A DNA stretch of 64,000 nt from Bacteroidota bacterium. Its GTDB lineage: Bacteria > Bacteroidota > Bacteroidia > B-17B0 > Aurantibacillaceae. Below, one piece after another: positions 38,476-47,775 of the stretch (within the stretch, counting starts at the first letter, position 1; each line of letters starts with the position of its first letter). The notes beneath the pieces are model-generated. The model worked only from the letters and a program-made list of their open reading frames with translations. It ran no database searches and was not told where the DNA came from. The stretch covers positions 310,001 through 374,000 of the forward strand of contig JAUXTT010000011.1 in the NCBI GenBank assembly GCA_030684395.1. Direction: 5' to 3'. A program made the translations under genes and the position numbers.

Positions 38476-40065
38476 ATGATAAAAGAACTTACCCTGGTTG
38501 CAGAGCCTAATGTGGCTTTCACCGAAGATCTGCTTAAAGAATTTGTTGCACAGGAATTAGCTCTAAGCTCAAAAGATTCTTTCTCTATTAAACTGCTCAA
38601 ACGTTCTATTGATGCGCGTAACAGAAGAATAAAGATTAATGTAAAAGTGCAGGCTTTTATTAATGAGCCTATGAAACCAACTGAGCTTGGGGTTCAGTAT
38701 TTAAACGTAGAAAGTAAACCCCTTATTCATATTATCGGTGCCGGTCCTGCAGGATTATTTGCAGCATTACGTTGCATTGAGCTTGGATTTAAACCTGTTA
38801 TTTTTGAAAGAGGAAAAGATGTGAAAGCAAGAAGAAGAGATCTTGCTGCCATTAATAAAGATCACATTGTAAATCCTGAATCCAATTATTGTTTTGGAGA
38901 AGGTGGAGCCGGAACCTATAGTGATGGTAAGCTTTATACACGTTCAGGAAAAAGGGGTAACATTGATAAAGTATTAAAAACATTTGTGTATCACGGAGCA
39001 AAAGAAGAAATCCTCGTAGATGCACATCCACATATCGGCACAAATAAACTTCCTGATATTATCACTGCAATACGAGAAACCATTATCAAACAAGGTGGTG
39101 AAGTGCATTTTAATACCAGGTTGATAGATATTGAATCGAAAGGCAACGAGTTGAAAGCTATCACAGTTTCAAATGATAAAGGTGAAACAAAAACAATTGA
39201 AGTTGCTAAACTCATACTTGCAACCGGGCATTCAGCTCGCGACATCTTTGAGTTACTTCATGCAAAAAACATTACCATAGAAGCAAAAGCATTTGCAATG
39301 GGTGTGAGAGCAGAACATCCACAGGAAATAATTGATACCGTTCAATACCATTGCGGAACGCACGATGAATTAATTGCAAAAAGGGAATATCTCCCGGCTG
39401 CATCTTACAGTTTAGTTCATCAGGTTGGAGACAGAGGTGTGTATTCGTTTTGCATGTGCCCCGGCGGAATTATAGCTCCATGTGCAACCGGCCCTGAACA
39501 GGTGGTTACAAATGGATGGAGCCCGTCCAAAAGAAATAATCCTTATGCCAATTCTGGGATTGTTACCGAAATAAAATTAACCGACCTGAAAGAAGATCCG
39601 ATCAAAAATCCTTTGGCTGCATTAAACTTTCAGAAAGAACTGGAGCATACAGCATGGTTAAGTGGAGGAAAAACTCAAACTGCCCCGGCACAACGTTTAA
39701 TGGATTTTTTGAATCAGCGAATCAGTAATGATCTTCCTGATTGTTCTTATCAACCGGGGATTAAATCTATGCCAATGGAAATTGTTTTGGGACCACTAAT
39801 TGCCAAAGCTTTGAAACAAGGGTTTAAAGGTTTTGGAGAGAAAATGAGACCTTATTTAACAAATGAAGCCGTTATTGTTGGAGTAGAATCCAGAACCTCT
39901 ACACCGGTAAGAATTCCCAGAAACATTGATACTTTAGAGCACACACAACTTAAAGGTCTTTACCCGTGCGGAGAAGGAGCCGGTTATGCGGGTGGAATCG
40001 TTTCTGCCGCTATAGATGGAGAACGTTGTGCTGAAATGGCAATTGCTGCTTTCCCGAAAATTTAA
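38476..40065 (+). CDS. FAD-dependent dehydrogenase of COG2509 type
   Basis: A 529-residue flavoprotein with FAD motif HIIGAGPAGLFAALRCIELGFKPVIFERG near residues 92-120, and FGEGGAGTYSDGKLYTR near residue 140. Further conserved parts are ATGHSARDIFELL near residue 253, MGVRAEHPQ and YPCGEGAGYAGGIVSAAIDG near residue 495. These fit the uncharacterised COG2509 family, found near respiratory or quinone genes. Substrate unknown. It starts 15 bases after porT. Confidence 0.9.
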   Translation: MIKELTLVAEPNVAFTEDLLKEFVAQELALSSKDSFSIKLLKRSIDARNRRIKINVKVQAFINEPMKPTELGVQYLNVESKPLIHIIGAGPAGLFAALRCIELGFKPVIFERGKDVKARRRDLAAINKDHIVNPESNYCFGEGGAGTYSDGKLYTRSGKRGNIDKVLKTFVYHGAKEEILVDAHPHIGTNKLPDIITAIRETIIKQGGEVHFNTRLIDIESKGNELKAITVSNDKGETKTIEVAKLILATGHSARDIFELLHAKNITIEAKAFAMGVRAEHPQEIIDTVQYHCGTHDELIAKREYLPAASYSLVHQVGDRGVYSFCMCPGGIIAPCATGPEQVVTNGWSPSKRNNPYANSGIVTEIKLTDLKEDPIKNPLAALNFQKELEHTAWLSGGKTQTAPAQRLMDFLNQRISNDLPDCSYQPGIKSMPMEIVLGPLIAKALKQGFKGFGEKMRPYLTNEAVIVGVESRTSTPVRIPRNIDTLEHTQLKGLYPCGEGAGYAGGIVSAAIDGERCAEMAIAAFPKI

Positions 40066-40145
40066 AATAAAAGCGAACCTTTTTCCGATTCCTTCGTAGG
40101 AATTATGTACTTGTGTAAACATGTTGCATATTAAATTCTAAGGTC

Positions 40146-40616
40146 ATGAAAAAAATTATCTCCCTTCTTATACTTGTACCGATTTTACTTTCCTCCTTTA
40201 TTATTGATGATAAAACCTGTTTGGAAGTGAAAGGTTTTCTTTTAGACGCAAAAGATAAAAAACTGGATAAAGTCAACGTCTCTTTAATGGAAAACGGTAA
40301 AGAGATAAAAAATATGGAAGCTAAAATTCCTTTTAAATTAGAATTGCCCCGTGACCATTATTATAGTTTGGTTGTTACCAAAGAAGGATATTTGCCCGCA
40401 GTTATTATGGTTGATACCAATGTGCCAAAAACTCATGATGAATGTGGTTTTCATTTTGAATTTCATTACAATATGGTTCCTGAAAACAACACTTATAACA
40501 AAGAGTTTATTGACTTTCCTGCGGCCCTGGTAAAGTATACAAAATCCGGAGATGAGTTTGTTATCAGCGAGAAGTACAATACCCACATTAAGGGTTTGAT
40601 TGGCGCGAATAAGTAA
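40146..40616 (+). CDS. Secreted protein with carboxypeptidase-regulatory-like domain
   Basis: A 156-residue protein with a signal peptide (to about residue 20). CLEVKGFLLDAKDKKLDKVNVSLMENGKEIKNMEAKIPFKLELPRDHYYSLVVTKEGYLP is a CarboxypepD_reg/Ig-like fold, common in envelope proteins of this phylum. The end of the protein is helical or disordered. Function unknown. Confidence 0.72.
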   Translation: MKKIISLLILVPILLSSFIIDDKTCLEVKGFLLDAKDKKLDKVNVSLMENGKEIKNMEAKIPFKLELPRDHYYSLVVTKEGYLPAVIMVDTNVPKTHDECGFHFEFHYNMVPENNTYNKEFIDFPAALVKYTKSGDEFVISEKYNTHIKGLIGANK

Positions 40617-40621
40617 TATAC

Positions 40622-41041
40622 TTAATCAATAGTTGCAATAACCTTTAGCTCAATAGCAATTGGTGTTGGCAAGCAATTAATTTCTATTGTTGTTCTGCAA
40701 GGAGGGTTTTCTTTAAAGTATTCAGCCCACAGTTTATTGTATTTAGGGAAATCATCTTTCATGTTGGTTAAAAAAACCTGTACATCTACTATCTTGTCCC
40801 AGCTACTTCCTGAATCTTCTAAAATATATTTGATGTTACGAAACACGCTGTGACATTGCGCTTCTATATCGTACGAAGTAATATTTCCCTTTTCATCCAA
40901 CTCTACTCCCGGAATTTTTTTTGTACCACGCTCACGCGGGCCAACCCCCGAAAGAAATAATAAATTCCCTACTCTCCTTGCATGAGGGTACAAGCCAACA
41001 GGCTCAGGTGCTTTTGATGATTCTATTGAATTATTGTCCAT
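40622..41041 (-). CDS. RidA family enamine/imine deaminase
   Basis: A 139-residue YjgF/YER057c/UK114-family protein. It has the start PVGLYPHARRVGNLLFLSG near residue 14 and a C-terminal PPCRTTIEINCLPTPIAIELKVIAT with the substrate-binding Arg. RidA hydrolyses reactive enamines formed in amino acid metabolism. The N-terminus is a little longer than the shortest members. It converges with the CarboxypepD_reg gene. Confidence 0.88.
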   Translation of the reverse strand: MDNNSIESSKAPEPVGLYPHARRVGNLLFLSGVGPRERGTKKIPGVELDEKGNITSYDIEAQCHSVFRNIKYILEDSGSSWDKIVDVQVFLTNMKDDFPKYNKLWAEYFKENPPCRTTIEINCLPTPIAIELKVIATID

Positions 41042-41170
41042 ATATTGAAATTCTAAATTTTACTACCCAAATTTTAAAACTACTACAAAATACTATGCTT
41101 TATAATTCCAATGCCAATTATTTTTCAAAAATTCGTCTTGGCTCTTGCGTCTATTAGTCTTATGCTTATA

Positions 41171-43420
41171 TTACTTCCCGAATTTTTGTTTTAAGGCCGC
41201 CAATGCAGAGCCCATATCGTTAGCGTCGTATTTTATTTCTTCCTTTTTAGGTGCAGAACTTCCTTTAATGGGAACTGAATCCGGGTCACTCTTCATTGAT
41301 AAAGCAATTCTGTTTCTTTTCAGATCCAACTCTGTTACCGTAACAGTTACCTGCTGCGCAACCTTTACCACTTTATTAGGGTCATCCACAAATGTATCTG
41401 ATAATTGAGAAATATGTACCAATCCATCCTGATGAACTCCAACATCTACAAAGGCCCCAAAATTAGTGACGTTGGTTACAATTCCAGGCAGTTTCATTCC
41501 TATCCTCAGGTCTTCCGGTTTTTCAATTCCATCTGCAAAAGCAAAAGCTTCGAAACTTTTACGCGGATCACGCCCCGGTTTCTCCAACTCCTTCATAATG
41601 TCTTGAAGTGTAGGCAACCCAACAGTATCTGTTACATAGTTCACTAATTTGATCCCTTTACGCAATTCTTTATTTTGCATTAACTCTTCAATTCCACAAC
41701 CTGCATCTGTAGCCATTTTCTCTACTACGTGATAACTCTCGGGGTGGACAGAACTTTTATCTAGTGGATGAACTCCATCGCGAATACGTAAGAAACCAGC
41801 TGCCTGCTCAAATACTTTTTCTCCCATACGCCCAACCTTCATCAATTCTTTTCTTGATTTGAAAGGCCCGTTCTCATTTCTGTATTCAACAATGTTTTGT
41901 GCTAATGCAGGTCCAAGACCTGAAACGTAAGTCAACAATTGTTTACTTGCAGTATTTAATTCAACACCTACTGCATTTACACAACTACTCACAACTTCAT
42001 CCAATTTATTTTTCAAAAGTGTTTGATCTACATCGTGCTGGTACTGCCCTACTCCAATTGATTTCGCATCTATCTTCACCAACTCGGCCAATGGATCAGC
42101 CAAACGGCGGCCAATACTAACAGAGCCTCTTACTGTAAGATCGTAATCAGGGAACTCTTCACGGGCAACATCCGATGCAGAATACACCGACGCACCGCTT
42201 TCGTTTACCATAATCACATGAATTTCTTTTGGCAATACATCTATTTTACGAACAAATGCTTCGGTTTCTCTACCTGCTGTTCCGTTACCGATTGCAATGG
42301 CTTCAATATCATGTTTAGCACACATTGCCATGATAACATGTTGTGCATCTACTACTTTTCTTTGAGGTTCGTGCGGGTAAATTACTGCATCTTCCAATAA
42401 CTTACCTTGCTTGTTTAAAGCAACAACTTTACATCCTGTTCTGAATCCCGGATCAATCGCCAATATCGCTTTTTGTCCGAGAGGTGCTGCCAATAACAAT
42501 TCTCTTATGTTATCCGCGAATACCTGAATTGCTTTTGTATCGGCCAGCTCTTTATGCATCATTCTAGTTTCCGCTTCAATAGAAGGTTGTAGCAAACGAT
42601 GATAAGAATCTTCAATAGCTTCTATTACTTGTTTAGAACATTCGTTATTTGAAGTGACAAATTGTTTATTCAATAAACGGATAGCATCTTCATCTTCCGG
42701 TTTAATATCCAAAATCAAAAAATCTTCCTTCTCTCCTCTGCGCATAGCAAGCATACGGTGCGACGGGCATTGAGCAATAGGTTCTTCCCATTCAAAATAA
42801 TCTTTGAATTTTTCTCCTTCTTCCTCTTTACCTTTTATTACACGACTTTTTATGATGGCAGTGCGTTTAAATAAATTACGCATCTGTTCGCGCGCTTCAG
42901 CCTGCTCACTTACCATCTCCGCAATAATATCACGTGCTCCCTGGAAAGCTTCTTTCGGATTCTTCACTTCTTTCTCTTCACTTACAAAAGCCATTACCTC
43001 AGTATCAAGATCAATATTCTTTTGTTCGAATATCATCAAAGCAAGTGGCTCCAACCCTTTCTCACGGGCAATGGTTGCTTTTGTTCTGCGTTTTGGTTTA
43101 TATGGCAAATACAGATCTTCGAGTTTACTAATTGTATCTGCCTCTTCTATCTTTTCTTTTAACTCTTCGGTTAATTTCCCTTGTCCTTCAATACTTTTTA
43201 AGATTGCAGCTCTACGTGATTCTAATTGACGTAAACGTTCTATCTCATCACGGATCTGCATTACCTGTACCTCATCTAAACTTCCGGTAACTTCTTTTCT
43301 GTACCGGGAAATAAAAGGAATAGTTGCTCCTTCATCTAACAATCCAACAGTTGCTGTAACCTGCTTTGAATCTATATTCAGCCTATCAGCTATTTTAAAA
43401 AATAATCTTACATCGCTCAT
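41171..43420 (-). CDS. tex: Tex family transcription-accessory RNA-binding protein
   Basis: A 749-residue Tex protein. Order: N-terminal Tex helices (VTATVGLLDEGATIPFISRYRKEVTGSLDE), a YqgF nuclease-like domain (AILAIDPGFRTGCKVVAL near residue 325), tandem helix-hairpin-helix (VSGLGPALAQNIVEYR near residue 500) and a C-terminal S1 domain (LPGIVTNVTNFGAFVDVGVHQDGLVHISQL near residues 645-675). It binds RNA/DNA and affects transcription. It is a single gene. Confidence 0.95.
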   Translation of the reverse strand: MSDVRLFFKIADRLNIDSKQVTATVGLLDEGATIPFISRYRKEVTGSLDEVQVMQIRDEIERLRQLESRRAAILKSIEGQGKLTEELKEKIEEADTISKLEDLYLPYKPKRRTKATIAREKGLEPLALMIFEQKNIDLDTEVMAFVSEEKEVKNPKEAFQGARDIIAEMVSEQAEAREQMRNLFKRTAIIKSRVIKGKEEEGEKFKDYFEWEEPIAQCPSHRMLAMRRGEKEDFLILDIKPEDEDAIRLLNKQFVTSNNECSKQVIEAIEDSYHRLLQPSIEAETRMMHKELADTKAIQVFADNIRELLLAAPLGQKAILAIDPGFRTGCKVVALNKQGKLLEDAVIYPHEPQRKVVDAQHVIMAMCAKHDIEAIAIGNGTAGRETEAFVRKIDVLPKEIHVIMVNESGASVYSASDVAREEFPDYDLTVRGSVSIGRRLADPLAELVKIDAKSIGVGQYQHDVDQTLLKNKLDEVVSSCVNAVGVELNTASKQLLTYVSGLGPALAQNIVEYRNENGPFKSRKELMKVGRMGEKVFEQAAGFLRIRDGVHPLDKSSVHPESYHVVEKMATDAGCGIEELMQNKELRKGIKLVNYVTDTVGLPTLQDIMKELEKPGRDPRKSFEAFAFADGIEKPEDLRIGMKLPGIVTNVTNFGAFVDVGVHQDGLVHISQLSDTFVDDPNKVVKVAQQVTVTVTELDLKRNRIALSMKSDPDSVPIKGSSAPKKEEIKYDANDMGSALAALKQKFGK

Positions 43421-43489
43421 AAAGCAAATATAAAGTTTGTCTGAAAGCTTTGCTATATCAAGTTTTCAACAGAAAGTTGATAAATATAA

Positions 43490-43530
43490 TGGCACGCTAA
43501 TGACGCTGATTAGTATGATTTTAGCTGATT
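43490..43530. repeat. Family A repeat, single arm
   Basis: TGGCACGCTAATGACGCTGA and TTAGTATGATTTTAGCTGATT show the CGCTGATT units of family A without a second arm. It lies between tex and the DinB-like gene. Confidence 0.5.
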
Positions 43531-43593
43531 TTTCATTTGTTAAGGCGTCCGGAAATAAAAATAAAATCAACTAATAAAGCTTAAAATTGGGAA

Positions 43594-44190
43594 TTAATCT
43601 TTCTTCAACTTTTTTAACTCTTCTTCTGTAAAATGTTTGGTTGATTTTTCTTGTGAGAATTTTTGAGTATTGTAGTCGCCCGATTTATTTTTTGGAATAG
43701 ATAAGCTGTCCCAGGAAGTTTTCTTCAGCATTTTAGCTATATAAACCATTTGGCCAATATGATATGGATAATGTGCTAACTGGCGATTGATCGCTTCCAT
43801 AACGGTGTGCCCTTCGTTGCGGATATAAATCATTTTTGAAAGATCTTCTTCTGTCAGCGAATCAAGTGTTTTGAATAAACAATCCCAGCCTTCGTTCCAC
43901 CACTTCATAACTTCTGTCTTATTCAGTTGGTTGTTGAGCGTAGTCGAAACATCGAATTCCTCATCACGTTTTCTCCATGGTTTTTCCCCATCAGTAGTTA
44001 AAAAATCCGTCCAGCGAGAAAGCATGTTGCCCCACAAGTGTTTTACTATAATAGCAATGCTGTTTGAATCTTCGTTAGGAACCGTAAATAATTGTTCGGG
44101 TTCCAGTTGATCTATCGCTTTTTCGCCTAATGCTTTGTAATAATTGAATTGGCGTATGGCACTTGTAAGGTATGATTGATTCGTTTCCAT
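43594..44190 (-). CDS. DinB/DUF1572-like protein
   Basis: A protein of 198 residues with the four-helix DinB/DUF1572 fold: IRQFNYYKALGEKAIDQLEPEQLF near residue 12, IAIIVKHLWGNMLSRWTDFLT near residue 45 and LAHYPYHIGQMVYIAKMLKK near residue 152. The three His residues (KHLWGN, and HYPYH) match the metal site of the superfamily. The role is unknown; some members are thiol transferases. The ATG at 44190 was chosen since TATATTTG (44209-44216, minus strand) is a -7 element upstream. Confidence 0.8.
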   Translation of the reverse strand: METNQSYLTSAIRQFNYYKALGEKAIDQLEPEQLFTVPNEDSNSIAIIVKHLWGNMLSRWTDFLTTDGEKPWRKRDEEFDVSTTLNNQLNKTEVMKWWNEGWDCLFKTLDSLTEEDLSKMIYIRNEGHTVMEAINRQLAHYPYHIGQMVYIAKMLKKTSWDSLSIPKNKSGDYNTQKFSQEKSTKHFTEEELKKLKKD

Positions 44191-44243
44191 ATCGAAAGTA
44201 TTGATATACAAATATACTACTCTGCATAAATATCATCTAACAC

Positions 44244-44351
44244 TTTTAGCCGCAGATTACACAGATTTAAAGATAGGATTAATTAATCATTTTAAATCCG
44301 ACACAATTTCACAAAATTCATCTGCGTAATCCGCGTGAATCCGCGGCTAAA
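44244..44351. repeat. Family A palindromic repeat overlapping the end of the AsmA-like gene
   Basis: TTTTAGCCGCAGATTACACA and GATTT (44244-44268) face the inverted CATCTGCGTAATCCGCGTGA and ATCCGCGGCTAAAA (44320-44353 region). The right arm carries the TAG stop codon (44347-44349) of the AsmA-like gene. Confidence 0.75.
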
Positions 44352-46971
44352 AATCCTCGTCCTCTTCTTCTTTCTTTTTCTTTGCCTCTAACTTTTTATT
44401 CCCGTTATCAATAATAAATTTTTGATCTGATTTCTTTTGATCGTTGGTCTTAACTAAGGTTGTGTCTTTTTTAAAGAAACCGAATTCTTCTTTCAAAATA
44501 CTCTTCAGGTTTTGTTTCTCTGCTTTGATATCTTCTTTTACCTTCTCCTTCATTGCTTTGCGATCGTATTTAATCACAGGATCACTTATATTGCCCGTCA
44601 TTAATAAGAAAACACAGCGTTTATTTTCAGGATCATTTTCTACAAAACTCAATTCATCATCCAATTGTTTGCTCTTTCCCGGTTTTTTTGCAAGAACTTC
44701 GCTCAACAATAACTTGATATGGTAATCGATCATATTATCAAATGTATGTGTTCCATAAAATTCGAGATTTAATGCGGAATTTTGGATCGAGGTTTTAGAA
44801 ATGGTGATCACCCTGTTCTTAACTTCTAAATGACTTTGAAGGGTACTGAACCTTATTTTTTGTAAGTCTTTTAACTCAACATACTTTGCCAAACTTTCCA
44901 GCGGTTTGTAATCCACTAACTCTCCCCTTTCTACAGTAAGATCAGAAATTACATTTACACTATTCATATCGCAATTCCATTTTCTGTCCCAAAGCGTAGA
45001 AAAATCAAATGATATATTTCCTTCTCCTTTTAGGTGTTTGTCTGTAATTTCATTCTGACTGAAATTATTCATTTCATACATCATTCGGGTAATATCAATT
45101 CCTATAAGTTTGGTTGTTCCCTTTAATTTTATCTTTTCTTGTGTGGCGTCTAAAATGCCCGAGAGTGCTACATCACCTCCCATGCTTTCGAAGGAAAGGT
45201 TTTCGCTAAAAAACTGCTTGTTCTTCATGGTAATTTTTCCTGCGAGATCCTTTGCTGTAAATTTCCCAAGTGTAGTTTTGGCAACGTTCAAATTTAATTG
45301 CATGGAAATATCTTCAGGCAAAGAAAACTCTGAAGAGCCGGAAGAAGATGTGTTCTCATCCGAAGCCATCAATTCGTCCAGAGAAATATTGACAGAACTA
45401 CTATTTGCAATGATTCCCAAAGACTCTTTCTTTTTCAGGACCCATGGGATAAAGTTTACAAGCTCTCCAGAGATAGTTGCGTCACTTGCTCCTAATTTCA
45501 CTTGCAAACTATCAGCTACAACATCTCTTCCTCTTAATGTAAACGAGCCGGATGGAATACTTACTTCTTTCTTGTCATTTTTGAACTGCAAAACCACATC
45601 CTCAAATTTAGCTGTTCCTTTTGCATAATTAGCAGTGCTGGTAAAGTCTTTCTTCAGTTCATCCAGTTTGCCTTTTATCTCCGCTTCCATGTTTACTTTA
45701 CCCAAAAGTTTTGAGATCGTGTCAATAGGATAAAACGAAATAACATCAGCTAAATCAGCATTTGTTTTAAAATTCATATTCAAATATGGATCCGAGAAAT
45801 TAATCATACTGTAATTCCCTTCGATCTTATTACTTTTTAATGAGGCATTGATTCCTTTTAACTCTAAACTTTCTTCACCGTTCATATTCTTATAACTACC
45901 GGTAAAGTTCACCTGTTCGAGTGTTACATTATTAGGCTTGTAGGTGATCTTTGCATTCTTCACCCCAAAGTCAGCGGTTATTTCCGGCGTTTCATCTGCA
46001 TTCAGAATTCCTTTTAAAATTCCATCGGCATAAAATTCTCCTTCACTTTCATAATCTTTTATTTTTCCCTGTGCACTCTCCGGCAATAAAGACATAGCAG
46101 TTTTAATATCCAGATTCTTTCCTTTAAATGATACATCAGCAAAGAACAAGGAGTCAATGGTCCAGAATTTTCCCTGAGTCTTTAAAAGAACTTCATTAAT
46201 CTTTACCTCAGCAGTTTTTATGATGTATTGTTTTTTTCCAACATCCACATTAAATGCGTAAGTGAGTTTTTTATTGTTTAGGTAGTTTCGATCTTTAAAG
46301 ATCAAAGTTTCCGCATTCAAAACTCCTTCGCTTTCTAAAAGGTAGCTGCTCTCGTTAAACTTTCCGGAGAAAACAGCTTCATCCAGAACAAAAATCAGTT
46401 TGGTTTTATTCTGCCGGTTTTTATAAGATACTTTAATATTATTCAGCGTGATCTTTTCAAGGGCAAACTTAACCGCTGTTTCCGAAGTACTTACTGTATC
46501 TTCCTTCCAGATGATGTAATTTTCATTTCCTTTTTTATCTACTTTTAATCTCAGATCCAGATCGCTTAAATCAATTTTTTGAATATCGTATTTTTTATTG
46601 AAAAGGTCCATCAAATTAAATTGCAATGCTATAAGGCCAGCAGTAAACAAAGTATCCCGCTTTTCCTTTTTACTCACCTCATAACACATTGCATCTTTAA
46701 AATCTACAGAAGCCTTTGGAAATGTTCGGATCACCGTAAGGTCTATATTTTGAGGATCGATCTTTATTTCAGCATTGAGATGTTTGTTTAATTCGGCTAC
46801 CATCGCATCTTTCACATCATCTTCGTAAATAAAAACCAAAGCAATAGCAGTTACAACCAAAACAACAAGAGATACACAAATCCACAAAATCGTTTTCAGT
46901 AAAAAACGGAAGATGTTGATCCCGGTAGCTGTTGGGATTTTCTTTTCTATTGGTATATCGGGTGCATCCAT
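44347..46971 (-). CDS. AsmA-like large membrane-anchored protein
   Basis: An 874-residue protein with one N-terminal membrane helix (about residues 28-50), followed by a very long periplasmic beta-rich region of AsmA/TamB type: VDFKDAMCYEVSKK near residue 88, DVADVISFYPIDTISKLLGKVNMEAEIKGKLDELK near residue 395 and LKGEGNISFDFSTLWDRKWNCDMNSVNV near residue 650. AsmA-like proteins are bridge-like lipid carriers or envelope assembly factors. The C-terminus is a charged Glu/Lys tail. Its stop codon lies in a family A repeat. Confidence 0.88.
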   Translation of the reverse strand: MDAPDIPIEKKIPTATGINIFRFLLKTILWICVSLVVLVVTAIALVFIYEDDVKDAMVAELNKHLNAEIKIDPQNIDLTVIRTFPKASVDFKDAMCYEVSKKEKRDTLFTAGLIALQFNLMDLFNKKYDIQKIDLSDLDLRLKVDKKGNENYIIWKEDTVSTSETAVKFALEKITLNNIKVSYKNRQNKTKLIFVLDEAVFSGKFNESSYLLESEGVLNAETLIFKDRNYLNNKKLTYAFNVDVGKKQYIIKTAEVKINEVLLKTQGKFWTIDSLFFADVSFKGKNLDIKTAMSLLPESAQGKIKDYESEGEFYADGILKGILNADETPEITADFGVKNAKITYKPNNVTLEQVNFTGSYKNMNGEESLELKGINASLKSNKIEGNYSMINFSDPYLNMNFKTNADLADVISFYPIDTISKLLGKVNMEAEIKGKLDELKKDFTSTANYAKGTAKFEDVVLQFKNDKKEVSIPSGSFTLRGRDVVADSLQVKLGASDATISGELVNFIPWVLKKKESLGIIANSSSVNISLDELMASDENTSSSGSSEFSLPEDISMQLNLNVAKTTLGKFTAKDLAGKITMKNKQFFSENLSFESMGGDVALSGILDATQEKIKLKGTTKLIGIDITRMMYEMNNFSQNEITDKHLKGEGNISFDFSTLWDRKWNCDMNSVNVISDLTVERGELVDYKPLESLAKYVELKDLQKIRFSTLQSHLEVKNRVITISKTSIQNSALNLEFYGTHTFDNMIDYHIKLLLSEVLAKKPGKSKQLDDELSFVENDPENKRCVFLLMTGNISDPVIKYDRKAMKEKVKEDIKAEKQNLKSILKEEFGFFKKDTTLVKTNDQKKSDQKFIIDNGNKKLEAKKKKEEEDEDF

Positions 46972-47058
46972 CCTTACAAAGTTGATGAATATATGAACGG
47001 TTTCGGAGAAGGTTTAGTGCGTGATTTAAACAAACAGACTTTAATAACTATGTTAACA

Positions 47059-47093
47059 TTTGCCAAAAGCAAGCCAAGGCTAAACTACTTTTG
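47059..47093 (+). promoter_or_regulatory. Bacteroidetes promoter of the UPF0316 gene
   Basis: TTTG (47059-47062), 23 bases, then TACTTTTG (47086-47093). The ATG at 47101 is 7 bases beyond, supporting that start over the upstream ATG at 46993. Confidence 0.6.
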
Positions 47094-47100
47094 TATACAA

Positions 47101-47676
47101 ATGGAAAATTTCGATTATTTCAGCTGGATCATATTACCGCTCCTTATTTTTATTTCCCGTTTAGGAGATGTAACTTTAGCTACACTCCGGCACATCTTTG
47201 TTTCAAAAGGTTTCAGAAAAATTGTTCCCTTCTTAGGTTTTGTAGAAGTATTAATCTGGCTAATTGCTATGCGGCAGGTATTCAGCAACCTCAACAATGT
47301 AGCCTGTTTTCTGGCATGGGCAAGTGGTTTTGCGATGGGAACTTATTGCGGAATGTTGATAGAAGAAAAGCTGGCTTTAGGAACACAGATCATTCGTATA
47401 ATAACTGATAAGGATCCAAGTGAGATGATACAATCATTTAAGAAACTGCAGCAAGGAATTACAGTTGTTGACGGCGAAGGAGCGCAAGGACCGGTTAAAC
47501 TCATTTTTACCATTGTAAACAGAAGTAATAAAAAACAAATTCTGGAAATTATCCATGATCACAGTCCGAATGCGTTTTATAGTATAGAAGATGTGAAGAG
47601 CACCAGTCACGGTGTGTTTAGTGATAAAGAACAATCATCTATTTTAAGAAGATTACTTTTGGATAAGATAAAGTGA
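47101..47676 (+). CDS. UPF0316/DUF2179 membrane protein
   Basis: A protein of 191 residues with three membrane segments in the first 100 residues (SWIILPLLIFISRLGDVTLATLRHIF, KIVPFLGFVEVLIWLIAM, ACFLAWASGFAMGTYCGMLI) and a cytoplasmic DUF2179-type domain (GITVVDGEGAQGPVKLIFTIVNR). This is the UPF0316 family, function unknown, sometimes linked to nucleotide signalling. An ATG 36 codons upstream was rejected because the promoter lies inside that extension. Confidence 0.87.
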   Translation: MENFDYFSWIILPLLIFISRLGDVTLATLRHIFVSKGFRKIVPFLGFVEVLIWLIAMRQVFSNLNNVACFLAWASGFAMGTYCGMLIEEKLALGTQIIRIITDKDPSEMIQSFKKLQQGITVVDGEGAQGPVKLIFTIVNRSNKKQILEIIHDHSPNAFYSIEDVKSTSHGVFSDKEQSSILRRLLLDKIK

Positions 47677-47683
47677 TTCAATT

Positions 47684-47754
47684 AAACCATATAAGGCATT
47701 TAAGAACATTTAAGAGTGCTATTCTTTTATGAACTTATAAGCCTTATATGGTTT
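47684..47754. repeat. 71-bp imperfect palindrome between convergent genes
   Basis: AAACCATATAAGGC (47684-47697) is exactly inverted at 47741-47754. The 43-base middle also pairs imperfectly, since CATTTAAGAACATTTAAGAG faces CTTTTATGAACTTATAAG. The left arm consists of about 10-base units CATWTAAGR in tandem. It lies between the UPF0316 and DUF4159 genes and may end both messages. Confidence 0.7.
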
Positions 47755-47775
47755 CAGTAAGTTGGAAGCCCATTT

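Noticed and set aside
46919-46938. Imperfect version of the CCCGATAGCTATCGGG palindrome
   Set aside because: It lies within the AsmA-like coding region and has two mismatches, so it was not counted as a copy.
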